The notes under the pieces were generated by a model, which saw nothing but the letters and a program-made list of their open reading frames with translations, was not told the DNA's origin and made no database searches. Both the position numbers and the translations under genes were made by a program. Source: Psychromonas sp. MB-3u-54 (GTDB taxonomy: Bacteria > Pseudomonadota > Gammaproteobacteria > Enterobacterales > Psychromonadaceae). From it: 64,000 nucleotides of DNA. Below are positions 1-8,346 of the stretch, one piece after another (the first letter of the stretch is position 1; every line of letters begins with the position of its first letter). The stretch covers positions 1-64,000 of the forward strand of contig NZ_PJBP01000173.1 of the NCBI RefSeq assembly GCF_002836415.1, given 5' to 3'.

Positions 1-98
1 ACGAGCTACGAGCTACGAGCTACGAGCTACGAGCTACGAGCTACGAGCTACGAGCTACGAGCTACGAGCTACGAGCTACGAGCTACGAGCTACGAGCT
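1..98. repeat. Heptanucleotide tandem array A (unit ACGAGCT)
   Basis: About 14 perfect head-to-tail copies of the 7-bp unit ACGAGCT run from the window edge to position 98, so the true left end lies outside. A T-run and unrelated AT-rich DNA follow. The unit belongs to the same family as the arrays at 561-747, 4028-4572 and 51226-51717: 7-bp period with an AGCT-like core. Since 7 is not a multiple of 3, any ORF through it is a by-product. Confidence 0.95.
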
Positions 99-384
99 TT
101 TTTTAGCTTGTTTTTGCATTTTAAGTGTAACTTATTGTTTTTATTGGTTTTGTGATATAATGTGATATAATGTTATTTAATTAGATATTTTTTAGTGCAC
201 ATTAATAGCTATGAGCGGTTCAATAGCTCTTGGTTTTTAATGTGGTTACTTTTGCATTCTACTTTTCAGTATTATCAATTCTAATTTAGTAGTGGCTTTA
301 ATTGAATGCAAATTCAATGGGGCTAAAATCATTTTATGCTTATTGAGTGTTTGTGATAGATAAAATAAAAACAAGAGATCGTAT
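99..384. other. AT-rich spacer without recognisable genes
   Basis: I see no supportable gene here. A short direct repeat of GTGATATAAT lies near 150-170. The stretch upstream of 385 is AT-rich and presumably holds the promoter of the small zinc-ribbon gene, but no convincing -35/-10 pair stands out. Confidence 0.5.
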
Positions 385-540
385 ATGCATAAATGCAAAT
401 GTTGTGGTGAAGAATTACCGATTATGAGAATGCGTCGAACGTGGAAAGAAAGACATATTACCCACAGAAATACATTTAAATATCGATGTGAACAATGTAA
501 TGAAATTACATTTATAAGTATGCTTATGTCTTTTAAATAG
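385..540 (+). CDS. Small zinc-ribbon-like protein, 51 aa
   Basis: This short ORF starts at ATG 385, preceded by a purine-rich AAGAGA ribosome-binding sequence, and ends at TAG 538-540. The product has C4, C6 and C7 near the N-terminus and a C35-x2-C38 pair near the C-terminus, with H24 and H27 between them, which is the layout of a small zinc ribbon. The middle is strongly basic, so nucleic-acid binding is plausible but inferred. It stands alone between two heptamer arrays, upstream of the DUF488/DUF4326 module. I do not recognise the family. The regular cysteine pattern makes a real gene more likely than chance. Confidence 0.55.
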   Translation: MHKCKCCGEELPIMRMRRTWKERHITHRNTFKYRCEQCNEITFISMLMSFK

Positions 541-560
541 CGCTAGTTAAAAGGGGCATT

Positions 561-747
561 GAGCTTCGAGCTTTGAGCTTTGAGCTTTGAGCTTTGAGCT
601 TTGAGCTTTGAGCTTCGAGTTTCGAGTTTCGAGTTTCGAGTTTAGATATTCGAGCTTTGAGATTCAAGCTTCGAGCTTCGAGCTTCGAGCTTCGAGCTTC
701 GAGCTTCGAGTTTAGATATTAGATATTCGAGATTCGAGCTTTCAAGC
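561..747. repeat. Heptanucleotide array B (GAGCTTT / GAGCTTC)
   Basis: The 7-bp units GAGCTTT, GAGCTTC and GAGTTTC are repeated in tandem, interrupted twice by the spacer TTTAGATATT. Variants cluster in runs, as expected from slippage. It has the same period and core as the array at 1-98, but with TTY in place of the TAC of that unit. Confidence 0.9.
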
Positions 748-769
748 CTTTCCGCCTTTCTACTTTCCT

Positions 770-1203
770 GTCCATAAATCTAAACTGACGTTTAATTCAC
801 TCCATTATTTCCTTTGCTAATGTCATTTCCCCGTTAAGAAAAAGGTTTGGCTGTCCAGTATTTTCTGTGGTCGCATAACTCGCCTAAAAGAATGCCATAT
901 ACAGGGACAGGCAGAGCCTGTCCCGCTCATAAGCCTGAACTGCCGTTCAATTCGCTTAGACGTTTTTTATTCTTGTCTGTTCAATAACTTCTTAACGCAC
1001 CGGCTTGGACAGCACATCCATGTGCAGAGCTAAGCCTAGTGGAAACAACAAGGGCACGCAGAGCTTAGTCCGCTCATAATTCTGAACTGGCGTTCAAATC
1101 GCTCCATGTTTCTACTTGCTAAAGGAATTGATTGAGCAAGAAAAACGGTCGGAAATTGCCTATCCGCATTGGCTTGGTTTAAAAAAGGCTTGGGTGTCCC
1201 AAA
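770..1203 (-). repeat. Dispersed repeat remnants, inverted relative to the 3061-4027 copies
   Basis: Three degraded partial copies (about 770-890, 890-1030 and 1030-1203) resemble the reverse complement of the 385-bp repeats at 3061-3446 and 3643-4027. Shared stretches include AAGAAAAACGGTCGGAAATT at about 1139 (complement of the 3080 region), the 'CGCTCCATG..TTTC..TTGCTAA' segment, and the 'CCGCTCATAAGCCTGAACTG' segment at about 922. No coding capacity is evident. Together with the right-hand copies they bracket the three-gene module in inverted orientation. Confidence 0.7.
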
Positions 1204-1348
1204 CCATTTCTTAAAATATTGATTTATTGAGGTTAAATAGATATTGTTGTGATTATTTGGTATGGGATAGGTATCGCGACTTTTCGTGCATAGTGATGCT
1301 TATAAAGCTGTTAAGCACCAATCATATATCAATCAGCATGGAGGCCGA

Positions 1349-1960
1349 ATGAGCCAAGTAGAAATTATTGTTTTAGCTAACTCAGTTAAACATCAACAGC
1401 ATTGTGTCGCAGGAAAGAGTCTTGCGAATGGACAATGGGTTCGTCCAGTTTCAAGTGAAATTGGAGGAGAATTGAGCCATAATCAAGCAAAATATCAAAA
1501 CCCTTATGGAATATTTACTGTAAAGCCGCTACAGAAAATTTTGATGAAATTCTCACGTCACGTTCCTTTATCTCATCAACCTGAAAATTATTTAATTGAT
1601 AATACGGTTTGGAGACAAAACTACTCTATTAATTTAAATGAAATAAATAACCACCTAGACCATCCAAATGACCTATGGGGAGAAAGCAATCTAGTTCCAT
1701 ATATTCAAATTCAATTAGGCACAACTAAAATAGAACAATCACTTTACTTGGTAAAAGTGGACAATATTAAGTTATATATTAAAGATGATAAAAGAAAAGC
1801 ATCTTTTACGTATAATAGAATAGCGTATGAATTACCTGTAACAGATCCTAACTTTGGTAATCTTGTTGATGACTTTTCAGGAATTACTGGAGTTCTTTGT
1901 ATTAGCCTAGGGGAAGAATTTAAAGGTAATTGTTATAAACTAGTTGCTACTATATTTTAA
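1349..1960 (+). CDS. Putative dual OB-like domain protein of a DUF488/DUF4326 module
   Basis: This is the first gene of a tight three-gene unit. I choose ATG 1349 over the upstream GTG 1286 because GGAGG lies four bases before it and the extra 21 residues look non-conserved. The 203-residue soluble product opens with 'VEIIVLANSVKHQQHCVAGK' followed by 'NGQWVRPVS', a pattern I associate with the dual-OB (DuOB) family, proteins with two predicted OB folds often encoded beside DUF488. This assignment is from memory. OB folds usually bind nucleic acid or nucleotides, so a sensing or nucleic-acid-binding role is an inference. No signal peptide or membrane segment is visible. DUF488 starts 9 bp downstream. 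Confidence 0.6.
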   Translation: MSQVEIIVLANSVKHQQHCVAGKSLANGQWVRPVSSEIGGELSHNQAKYQNPYGIFTVKPLQKILMKFSRHVPLSHQPENYLIDNTVWRQNYSINLNEINNHLDHPNDLWGESNLVPYIQIQLGTTKIEQSLYLVKVDNIKLYIKDDKRKASFTYNRIAYELPVTDPNFGNLVDDFSGITGVLCISLGEEFKGNCYKLVATIF

Positions 1961-1969
1961 GGGCATTAG

Positions 1970-2410
1970 ATGGATATTTTTACTATCGGGTTTACTAAAA
2001 AAAATGCAGAAACTTTTTTTACATTTTTAAAAGAAGCAAAAATTTCAACTTTACTTGATGTTAGGTTAAATAATGTTTCTCAGCTTGCTGGCTTCGCTAA
2101 ACGGGATGACCTTAAGTTTTTTTTAAAAGAACTTTGTGGAACTGATTATATTCATACTCCTGAATTAGCTCCAACGAAAGAAATGTTGAGATCATACAAA
2201 AAAGGAGATATGTCGTGGGAAAAGTATGAAGATAAATTTCTTGATTTAATGTCACAGAGGCAAATTGAAAAAATAGTAAAGCCTACTTTATTAGATCATG
2301 GTTGTTTATTATGTAGTGAGCATGAGCCACACTTATGCCACAGGCGTTTAGTAGTTGAGTACTTAAATGAAAGCTCTGATTTAAATTTAAAAGTTGAGCA
2401 CCTATATTAA
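1970..2410 (+). CDS. DUF488 family protein
   Basis: The 146-residue product has the DUF488 layout: N-terminal 'FTIGFTKKNAETFF', then 'LLDVRLNN' with D30 and R32, and the characteristic C-terminal cluster 'CLLCSEHEPHLCHRR' with C112, C115, C123, H124 and R125-R126. The cluster could bind metal or form an active site. The biochemical function of DUF488 is not settled as far as I know. An AAGGG ribosome-binding site overlaps the preceding stop codon, six bases before the ATG. The stop codon directly abuts the ATG of the next gene (TAA-ATG), so the module is very probably co-translated. Confidence 0.8.
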   Translation: MDIFTIGFTKKNAETFFTFLKEAKISTLLDVRLNNVSQLAGFAKRDDLKFFLKELCGTDYIHTPELAPTKEMLRSYKKGDMSWEKYEDKFLDLMSQRQIEKIVKPTLLDHGCLLCSEHEPHLCHRRLVVEYLNESSDLNLKVEHLY

Positions 2411-3016
2411 ATGAATAAAATATTAATTTTGTATCCTAAGCAATTTAACTGTTATGAAAAATTTCATAGAAAAGTCACAAAGATAATTAAAAATATCAAT
2501 GAATTTTCTGTTGTATACCCGAACGATCCTAACAATTTAATTGGTCGGCTTTTTGAGCAGGAATTTCCTGATATTTTCTTATCTGTTATGCCTCATTTTC
2601 AAAATTTAAATGTTACTCATGCCATTATATTTGATGATGGTGAAGAATTTCCTGACGATACATTGTTCTTGCAAAACGAAAAAATCCCCCTTAGATTAAT
2701 TAAAATTAACATTACACGTGTTATCAATATAAAAAAAGATGTTGAATTCTCATCTGAAAAATCTACGCTCAAATATGAATATATTGGAAGAGGAGCATAC
2801 TGGGGTAACCCTTACTCTATGTATGAAGAAGGTGATAGCCGTGACGAAGTTATTAGGAAATACAAATATGACTTTGATTATGAAAAATTTATTAATAAAG
2901 AAAAGTCCGAAGTTTATAAACTGGCAGGTAAGCGTTTAGGTTGTTTTTGTAAGCCACAAAGCTGTCATGGCGATGTATTAGCTGACTTTTTAAATTCATG
3001 GGATGATGGAAGTTAA
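2411..3016 (+). CDS. DUF4326 domain protein with Rossmann-like N-terminal region
   Basis: The C-terminal half (about residues 120-197) fits DUF4326: 'GRGAYWGNPY' at 126-135, 'GDSRDEVIRKY' at 141-151, and 'GKRLGCFCKPQSCHGDVL' at 173-190, giving C178, C180, C185, H186 and D188. The first 100 residues alternate hydrophobic strands and helices ('ILILYP', 'DIFLSVMPHF', 'THAIIFDDG') and look like a small Rossmann-type nucleotide-binding fold, possibly SLOG-like; that part is inference. Both this protein and the preceding DUF488 product end in a C/H-rich segment. The ATG follows the DUF488 stop with no spacer. Repeat DNA begins 45 bp downstream. Confidence 0.75.
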   Translation: MNKILILYPKQFNCYEKFHRKVTKIIKNINEFSVVYPNDPNNLIGRLFEQEFPDIFLSVMPHFQNLNVTHAIIFDDGEEFPDDTLFLQNEKIPLRLIKINITRVINIKKDVEFSSEKSTLKYEYIGRGAYWGNPYSMYEEGDSRDEVIRKYKYDFDYEKFINKEKSEVYKLAGKRLGCFCKPQSCHGDVLADFLNSWDDGS

Positions 3017-3060
3017 TACGAGTAATTGAGGATAGCCAAACCTTTTTATAAATAAAAAAA

Positions 3061-3446
3061 CCGATACGGTTACGAAAATTTCCGACCGTTTTTCTTGTCT
3101 GGGAAATCACTTTAGCAAAGGAAATCATGGAGCGACAAATTTGTCAGGAAAAAATTTTAACGTTGGAGTTTATGACAACGACCTGAAAGGCGTAGGGCAG
3201 GACGCCCTGAGTCATTTACGCCAGTTCAGGCTTATGAGCGGGCTAAGCTCTGGTGACCTGTATTCTTTTGCTGTTGGAAGAGCATTACGCCCTCGAACTG
3301 CGAAACTGCGTTTCGGTTTCTCATTATCTACACGCCGTCAGGGCGGAATACCAACAATCAAAGTTAAACCAAAGGTTCACAAGCGAAGGCTTACAAATAA
3401 CCAGTACGGTATTTAGATTACAGCGCGGAGCGTGGGAACGAGCGAG
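3061..3446 (+). repeat. 385-bp dispersed repeat, copy 1
   Basis: This segment is almost identical to 3643-4027, from 'ACGGTTACGAAAATTTCCGA' to 'GCGTGGGAACGAGCGA'. It contains a TTG-initiated ORF (3141-3416, 91 codons) that is open in both copies. The start is poor and no protein family is recognisable. The reverse complements of parts of this unit occur at 770-1203. I treat it as a non-coding dispersed repeat, possibly the remains of a mobile element. Confidence 0.8.
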
Positions 3447-3592
3447 GCATTAGGGTCAAGTCTTTCGGGCATTAGGGGCATTAGGGTCAAGTCTTTCATT
3501 TTGCATTATCTTGTTTTTTACCCGCAAAATTAGGGGCATTAGGGTCAAGTCTTTCATTTTGCATTATCTTGTTTTTTACCCGCAAAAAAGGT
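3447..3592 (+). repeat. Tandem repeats of about 63 bp built on GGCATTAGGGTCAAGTCTTTC
   Basis: Two nearly perfect copies of a unit running from 'TTAGGGGCATTAGGG' to 'TTTTTTACCCGCAAAA' lie here, preceded by two shorter partial copies of the 'GGCATTAGGGTCAAGTC' core. The unit sits between the two 385-bp repeats. No coding capacity is visible. I recall similar TAGGGTCAAGTCTT motifs around transposon-related repeats in other marine gammaproteobacteria, but cannot verify this here. Confidence 0.8.
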
Positions 3593-3642
3593 TGGACACC
3601 CACTTATATTTCATCATCAATTCAATATATTAGAATTCCAAA

Positions 3643-4027
3643 CCAATACGGTTACGAAAATTTCCGACCGTTTTTCTTGTCTGGAAAATTACTTTAGCAA
3701 AGGAAATCATGGAGCGACAAATTTGTCAGGAAAAAATTTGAACGTTGGAGTTTACGACAACGACCTGAAAGGCGTAGGGCAGGACGCCCGGAGTCATTTA
3801 CGCCAGTTCAGGCTTATGAGCGGGCTAAGCTCTGGTGACCTGTATTCTTTTGCTGTTGGAAGAGCATTACGCCCTCGAACTGCGAAACTGCGTTTCGGTT
3901 TCTCATTATCTACACGCCGTCAGGGCGGAATACCAACAATCAAAGTGACACCAAAATCTCACAAGCGAAGGCTTACAAATAACCAGTACGGTATTTAGAT
4001 TACAGCGCGGAGCGTGGGAACGAGCGA
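3643..4027 (+). repeat. 385-bp dispersed repeat, copy 2
   Basis: This second copy has the same orientation as 3061-3446 and only scattered base changes. It also carries an open 91-codon TTG ORF (3723-3998). Its right end 'GGGAACGAGCGA' runs straight into heptamer array C, while the same right end of copy 1 runs into the GGCATTAGGG repeats, so the shared boundary defines the unit end. Confidence 0.8.
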
Positions 4028-4572
<545 letters not shown>

Positions 4573-4703
4573 TCCCTAGATAAATCAGTGTTTATTTTTC
4601 CAGCATAATGTAGGATCATATTTTTAATTCTATTGGTCGCAGAAAATAAGAATATCGGCTATTTTGTAGTACTAACCTATTCTGCTTATTGTGAGGAATT
4701 GAT

Positions 4704-5339
4704 ATGTTCGAAAGTTTTGGTGTCATTAATATCTGGACTTATATTGCCGGTCTTATTTTTATTATCCTGGCACCCGGACCTAATTCACTTTATGTGTTGA
4801 AAACCGGCGCAAGTTACGGCATCGCGACGGGTTATCGTGCCGTGGCGGGGGTGTTGTTAGGAGATGCGATTCTGATTTTATTGTCTTATCTTGGGGTCGC
4901 CTCGTTGGTTCAAGCGTCCCCTCTTTTGTTTACTGCAATGCGTTATTTAGGTGCCGCTTACCTTTTGTATCTTGGTATAAGCTTAATTTACAGTAACTGG
5001 GTAGCCCCGAAAGTGAAAGCATCTTCTCCAAAAATAAAAACAGAAAAAGTTTTCCGCAAGTCGCTTAGCTTGAGCTTGACCAATCCTAAAGCCTTGCTTT
5101 TTTATGTGTCATTTTTCATTCAATTTGTTGATTACAGTTATCACAGCACTTGGATTTCATATTCAATTTTGGCCATGATATTAGAGGTTTTTAGCTTAAC
5201 TTATCTTAGTGTCTTAATTGTGCTGGGCAGTGCGTTGACGCGCTACTTTCATCAAAACAAGTCCTTAGCTAAACTGGGCAACAGCCTGTTAGGTTTATTT
5301 TTTATGGGCTTTGCGGCAAGGCTGTCGATCCTGAATTAG
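4704..5339 (+). CDS. leuE: LysE/RhtB-family amino-acid exporter, LeuE-like
   Basis: The 211-residue product is an integral membrane protein of about six helices that matches the E. coli leucine exporter LeuE along its whole length, from memory. It has the family motif 'APGPNSLYVLKTG' near residue 27 (APGPN signature), 'RYLGAAYLLYLG' mid-protein and 'SLTNPKALLFYVSFF' near residue 130. The likely role is export of leucine and related amino acids across the inner membrane; the substrate is inferred. It is a single gene with GTGAGGAATTGAT just before the ATG as ribosome-binding site. Heptamer array C lies immediately upstream. Confidence 0.85.
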   Translation: MFESFGVINIWTYIAGLIFIILAPGPNSLYVLKTGASYGIATGYRAVAGVLLGDAILILLSYLGVASLVQASPLLFTAMRYLGAAYLLYLGISLIYSNWVAPKVKASSPKIKTEKVFRKSLSLSLTNPKALLFYVSFFIQFVDYSYHSTWISYSILAMILEVFSLTYLSVLIVLGSALTRYFHQNKSLAKLGNSLLGLFFMGFAARLSILN

Positions 5340-5470
5340 TATTGGCTCTTTCGTGAGCAGCTGGTTGCTAATATCAGCATCTATAGCTCAGCTAAAAATG
5401 AGTTCGCTAACCCCTGTATCAAAACAGCATTTAGGTCTATGGTTTTATTTTAAGCAAATCAAAGGCGTGA

Positions 5471-5671
5471 ATGATGAAAAATAATGTTGGTGGTCTTGAT
5501 CGTACCCTGCGTATTATTGTGGGCGTTGTTATTATTGCCGCGGGGGGCTATTTTCAAAGCTGGTGGGGCGCTGTGGGATTAATTCCGCTGTTAACCGGCA
5601 GCATCGGCTGGTGCCCGGCTTATTTACCTTTTGGTATATCGAGCTGTGCTGTTGAAAAAAGTGAGGAGTGA
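5471..5671 (+). CDS. DUF2892 (YgaP-type) small membrane protein
   Basis: This 66-residue protein has the DUF2892 pattern: 'NVGGLDRTLRIIVGVVI' at the N-terminus, a glycine-rich hairpin of two membrane helices (about residues 14-48), and a 'GWCPAYLPFGISSCA' C-terminal segment with two cysteines. In YgaP the same region anchors a rhodanese domain; here it stands alone. The molecular role is not established. Two ATG codons overlap (5471 and 5474), with AAGG just upstream. Confidence 0.8.
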   Translation: MMKNNVGGLDRTLRIIVGVVIIAAGGYFQSWWGAVGLIPLLTGSIGWCPAYLPFGISSCAVEKSEE

Positions 5672-5786
5672 ACCTTTACAGCTGAATTATTCGGGGGGGC
5701 GAGATCAGCATTCTCAGGTAGTTTGAGTCTCATCAGTCATTTATTTATTACCCGTCATTGATCACCCCGTAATATGGAAGAATGAT

Positions 5787-5890
5787 TCAATGTTGTACTT
5801 GCGTAGTTTGCTCTATTTCTTCAAAAAAGACGGCTCGTCCTTTACCGGCCTGCTTGGCAGAATATATTTTTTATCAGTAGCAGTTTGGCA
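5787..5890 (-). pseudogene. Relic of a GGDEF (diguanylate cyclase) C-terminus
   Basis: On the minus strand the reading ending at TGA 5787-5789 gives 'IYSAKQAGKGRAVFFEEIEQ' and a short tail, matching the last helix of GGDEF domains ('ALYxAKxxGRN'). Just upstream a run of six A's puts the preceding codons (A-T-D-K-K) one base out of frame; one additional A would restore 'ATDKKIYSAKQAGKGR'. No start or upstream domain is visible, so this is a fragment. The rest of 5672-6035 holds no other recognisable gene. Confidence 0.5.
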
Positions 5891-5986
5891 CTATCCCGTT
5901 ATTTTGTAGCGATAATACGCATTTTTATAAAGATAAATTTCAAGAAAAAGGTTGTTGGTCATACAAGGAGAGAGGCTAAAGATGAA

Positions 5987-6020
5987 CATAAAACCTCTGG
6001 CTGTTCACTGAGGTTTTATG
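5987..6020 (-). terminator. Hairpin terminator downstream of the ABC transporter operon
   Basis: An 11-bp perfect inverted repeat CATAAAACCTC / GAGGTTTTATG with a 12-base loop lies 16 bp beyond the stop codon of the ATPase gene. The stem carries its own A/T run, so it could act on either strand. Confidence 0.7.
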
Positions 6021-6035
6021 TCGATTAAAAGATGA

Positions 6036-7136
6036 TTAGAGGTAACGTAAAGAGATTCCGTTGGCATCAAAAAGATGCGTTTTATCGGCATCCACGGTCA
6101 GGTAGATGGTTTCTCCTTTATGTTTATTAATAATACCCGGAATTTTTACTATCACTGGCACTTTTGATTCCGCGCTATCAAGGTGTAATAGGGTCACTTC
6201 GCCTAATGATTCTACAAAGGAGATAGTGCCTGATAACATGCAACTTGCCTGATCTGCTAAACGGAAATCCTCCGGACGCACTCCAATGCTGAGGGTTTGA
6301 TTTTCAATGTCAGAGTGACTCTTTATAGGGATATCGACCTGATGACCGTTTTGACTTTGAATGCTGGTTAACTCTCCAGATTTGATAAGGGTAACGGTAA
6401 AAATATTCATGGCAGGCGAGCCAATAAACTGTGCGACGAACAGATTAGCCGGTTGACCATATAATTCAAGCGGTGTACCCACTTGCTCAATTTTTCCCGC
6501 CGACAGCACGACAATACGATCTGCTAAGGTCATCGCCTCAATCTGATCATGGGTGACGTAGATCATGGTGGTTTCTTTGAGGCTCTCATTTAAATTGGCA
6601 ATTTCAATGCGTGTTTGTACCCGCAGTGAAGCATCAAGATTGGAGAGGGGTTCATCAAAGAGAAATACTTTGGGATTTCGTACAATAGCGCGGCCAATCG
6701 CCACCCGTTGTCGTTGTCCGCCGGAGAGTGCTTTGGGTAAACGATATAAATAATCTGTTAATTGCAACATCGCTGCCGTACTCGTTACGCGCTCGTCGAT
6801 CGTGGCTTTGTCCTCTTTGGCAATGCGCATGGAAAAGGCCATGTTGTCATAAACGGTCATATGCGGGTATAACGCATAGGATTGAAATACCATGGCAATA
6901 CCGCGCATGGCCGAGGGGATATCATTGACGTTATGACCCTCGATAAACAGATCGCCACTGGTAATATCTTCAAGACCTGCAATCATACGCAGCAGCGTTG
7001 ATTTACCGCAGCCGGAAGGGCCAACAAAGACGACAAACTCACCCAGTTTGATATCCAGGTCAATACCATGTAATACCTCGGTTTTGCCGTAGGATTTTTT
7101 AATGTTTTTTAATGTTAAACCAGTTGAACTAGTCAT
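6036..7136 (-). CDS. aglK: Alpha-glucoside ABC transporter ATP-binding protein (MalK/UgpC type)
   Basis: This 366-residue ATPase has Walker A 'GPSGCGKST', the ABC signature 'LSGGQRQRVAIGRA', Walker B 'VFLFDEPLSNLDA' and the switch histidine in 'THDQIEAMTLADR'. The C-terminal ~120 residues form the MOI/TOBE-type regulatory region of sugar importers ('GVRPEDFRL'). It energises uptake through the two permeases upstream. It is the last gene of the leftward unit binding protein-permease-permease-ATPase, which follows the Sinorhizobium aglEFG..K arrangement from memory. The name is by context, since such ATPases can serve several transporters. Confidence 0.8.
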   Translation of the reverse strand: MTSSTGLTLKNIKKSYGKTEVLHGIDLDIKLGEFVVFVGPSGCGKSTLLRMIAGLEDITSGDLFIEGHNVNDIPSAMRGIAMVFQSYALYPHMTVYDNMAFSMRIAKEDKATIDERVTSTAAMLQLTDYLYRLPKALSGGQRQRVAIGRAIVRNPKVFLFDEPLSNLDASLRVQTRIEIANLNESLKETTMIYVTHDQIEAMTLADRIVVLSAGKIEQVGTPLELYGQPANLFVAQFIGSPAMNIFTVTLIKSGELTSIQSQNGHQVDIPIKSHSDIENQTLSIGVRPEDFRLADQASCMLSGTISFVESLGEVTLLHLDSAESKVPVIVKIPGIINKHKGETIYLTVDADKTHLFDANGISLRYL

Positions 7137-7156
7137 AGATGTTCCTTAAATTCTTA

Positions 7157-8344
7157 TTATTTGACTGAGCCTGTCAGCAATCCGCGCACGAGGTAGCGTT
7201 GTAATGTCCAGAACACAGTTAACGGGACAGCAATGGAAACAAACGCCGATGCGGTTAATATTTCCCAATTTCCTCCTCTTGAGCCCAATAACTCTCTTAA
7301 GCGGCCCGTTAATACTAATTCATGTTCCCCATTGCCAAGGAATACAGTCGCGACCAACAGATCATTCCATACCCAAAGGAATTGGAAAATAGCAAAGGAA
7401 GCGAGCGCCGGAAATGACAGAGGCAGTATAATTTTAACAAAGATATCAAAGTCATTGGCACCATCAACGCGGGCGGATTCAATGATTTCTTTGGGCAGAC
7501 CTGAAATGTAATTTCTTAATAAATAAATCGCTAAGGGTAAGCCGAATCCGGTATGGGCCAGCCAAATGCCGAGATAGCTTTTTGCGCTAACGCCGAAGTA
7601 TCCTCCTATTGTATTGTAGAGTTGTAACAGGGGAATCAAAGACATTTGCAGGGGCACGACCAGCAAACCAACCACCAGAGCAATTAATATTCCTCGCCCG
7701 GGTAAACGCATCCAGGACAGTGCATAGGCGGCAAAGGCCGCGATCAAAATAGGAATAATAGTCGCTGGTATAGTCACCGTCAGTGAGTTAATAAATGACT
7801 GACCAATCCCCTCTGAGTGTAATACTTCATCATAATTGTCGAGGGTGAATTTAGGCGAAGCTAAAGCGGTGTAAAATACTCGATTGCCGCGACTGCCGGT
7901 AAAAGGCGTTGGCGATGCCATGCTATAGCGGCCATCGCCGGCAACGGTCAGCGTGCCACCATCTCTCATTTTAGCAACGCTTCCTGCCAAATAGGCTTCC
8001 GGCTCCTGTGATGTCCAACCAAAGCGTAAAATTTCATCCTTAGGATTAAAATCCTCAATTTTTCCCGCTAAAACATACTCACCATCAAGTAAAACTTGCT
8101 GATCCGGCGCATCTGTTCTGCCGATTAAGTTTTGCTCCGAGGAGGACAGTGCCTCCCACCAACCGCTCACTGCGAGTTGATCTTTATCACGGAAAGAGGA
8201 GATTAATAATCCCGCAGTAGGGAATGTCCATAACAGCACCAGCAACAACACACTCAGGTGTACCAGCAGCATTAAGGGTGAACGCCTCATTTGTTTCAGA
8301 CTCATCATGACCCGATTAGACTTGTTACTTGGTATTGATTGCAT
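7157..8344 (-). CDS. aglG: Alpha-glucoside ABC transporter permease, MalG-type
   Basis: This 395-residue inner-membrane protein has an N-terminal helix (about 26-50), a long periplasmic segment (about 55-180), then five or more helices. The permease EAA loop reads 'EIIESARVDGANDFDIFVKI', where the ATPase docks. The extended periplasmic region and 'WTFPTAGLLISSFRDKDQ' resemble AglG of rhizobial alpha-glucoside systems more than ordinary MalG. It lies 2 bp from the aglF-like gene upstream and 20 bp from the ATPase gene downstream, so all are probably co-transcribed. Confidence 0.8.
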   Translation of the reverse strand: MQSIPSNKSNRVMMSLKQMRRSPLMLLVHLSVLLLVLLWTFPTAGLLISSFRDKDQLAVSGWWEALSSSEQNLIGRTDAPDQQVLLDGEYVLAGKIEDFNPKDEILRFGWTSQEPEAYLAGSVAKMRDGGTLTVAGDGRYSMASPTPFTGSRGNRVFYTALASPKFTLDNYDEVLHSEGIGQSFINSLTVTIPATIIPILIAAFAAYALSWMRLPGRGILIALVVGLLVVPLQMSLIPLLQLYNTIGGYFGVSAKSYLGIWLAHTGFGLPLAIYLLRNYISGLPKEIIESARVDGANDFDIFVKIILPLSFPALASFAIFQFLWVWNDLLVATVFLGNGEHELVLTGRLRELLGSRGGNWEILTASAFVSIAVPLTVFWTLQRYLVRGLLTGSVK

Positions 8345-8346
8345 GA

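Noticed and set aside
880-1100. Integron attC sites
   Set aside because: Imperfect dyads around small ORFs raised the idea, but no conserved attC core sites or integrase are visible, and the similarity is explained by the dispersed repeats.
3061-3592. CRISPR array
   Set aside because: Repeats with spacers are suggested by the alternation of shared and unique DNA, but units are too long and few and no regular repeat-spacer length exists.
3141-3998. Two 91-codon TTG ORFs inside the 385-bp repeats
   Set aside because: Both start at TTG without a ribosome-binding site, match no family I know and lie wholly inside a dispersed repeat, so I list the repeats instead of genes. They could be reconsidered if homologous proteins are found.
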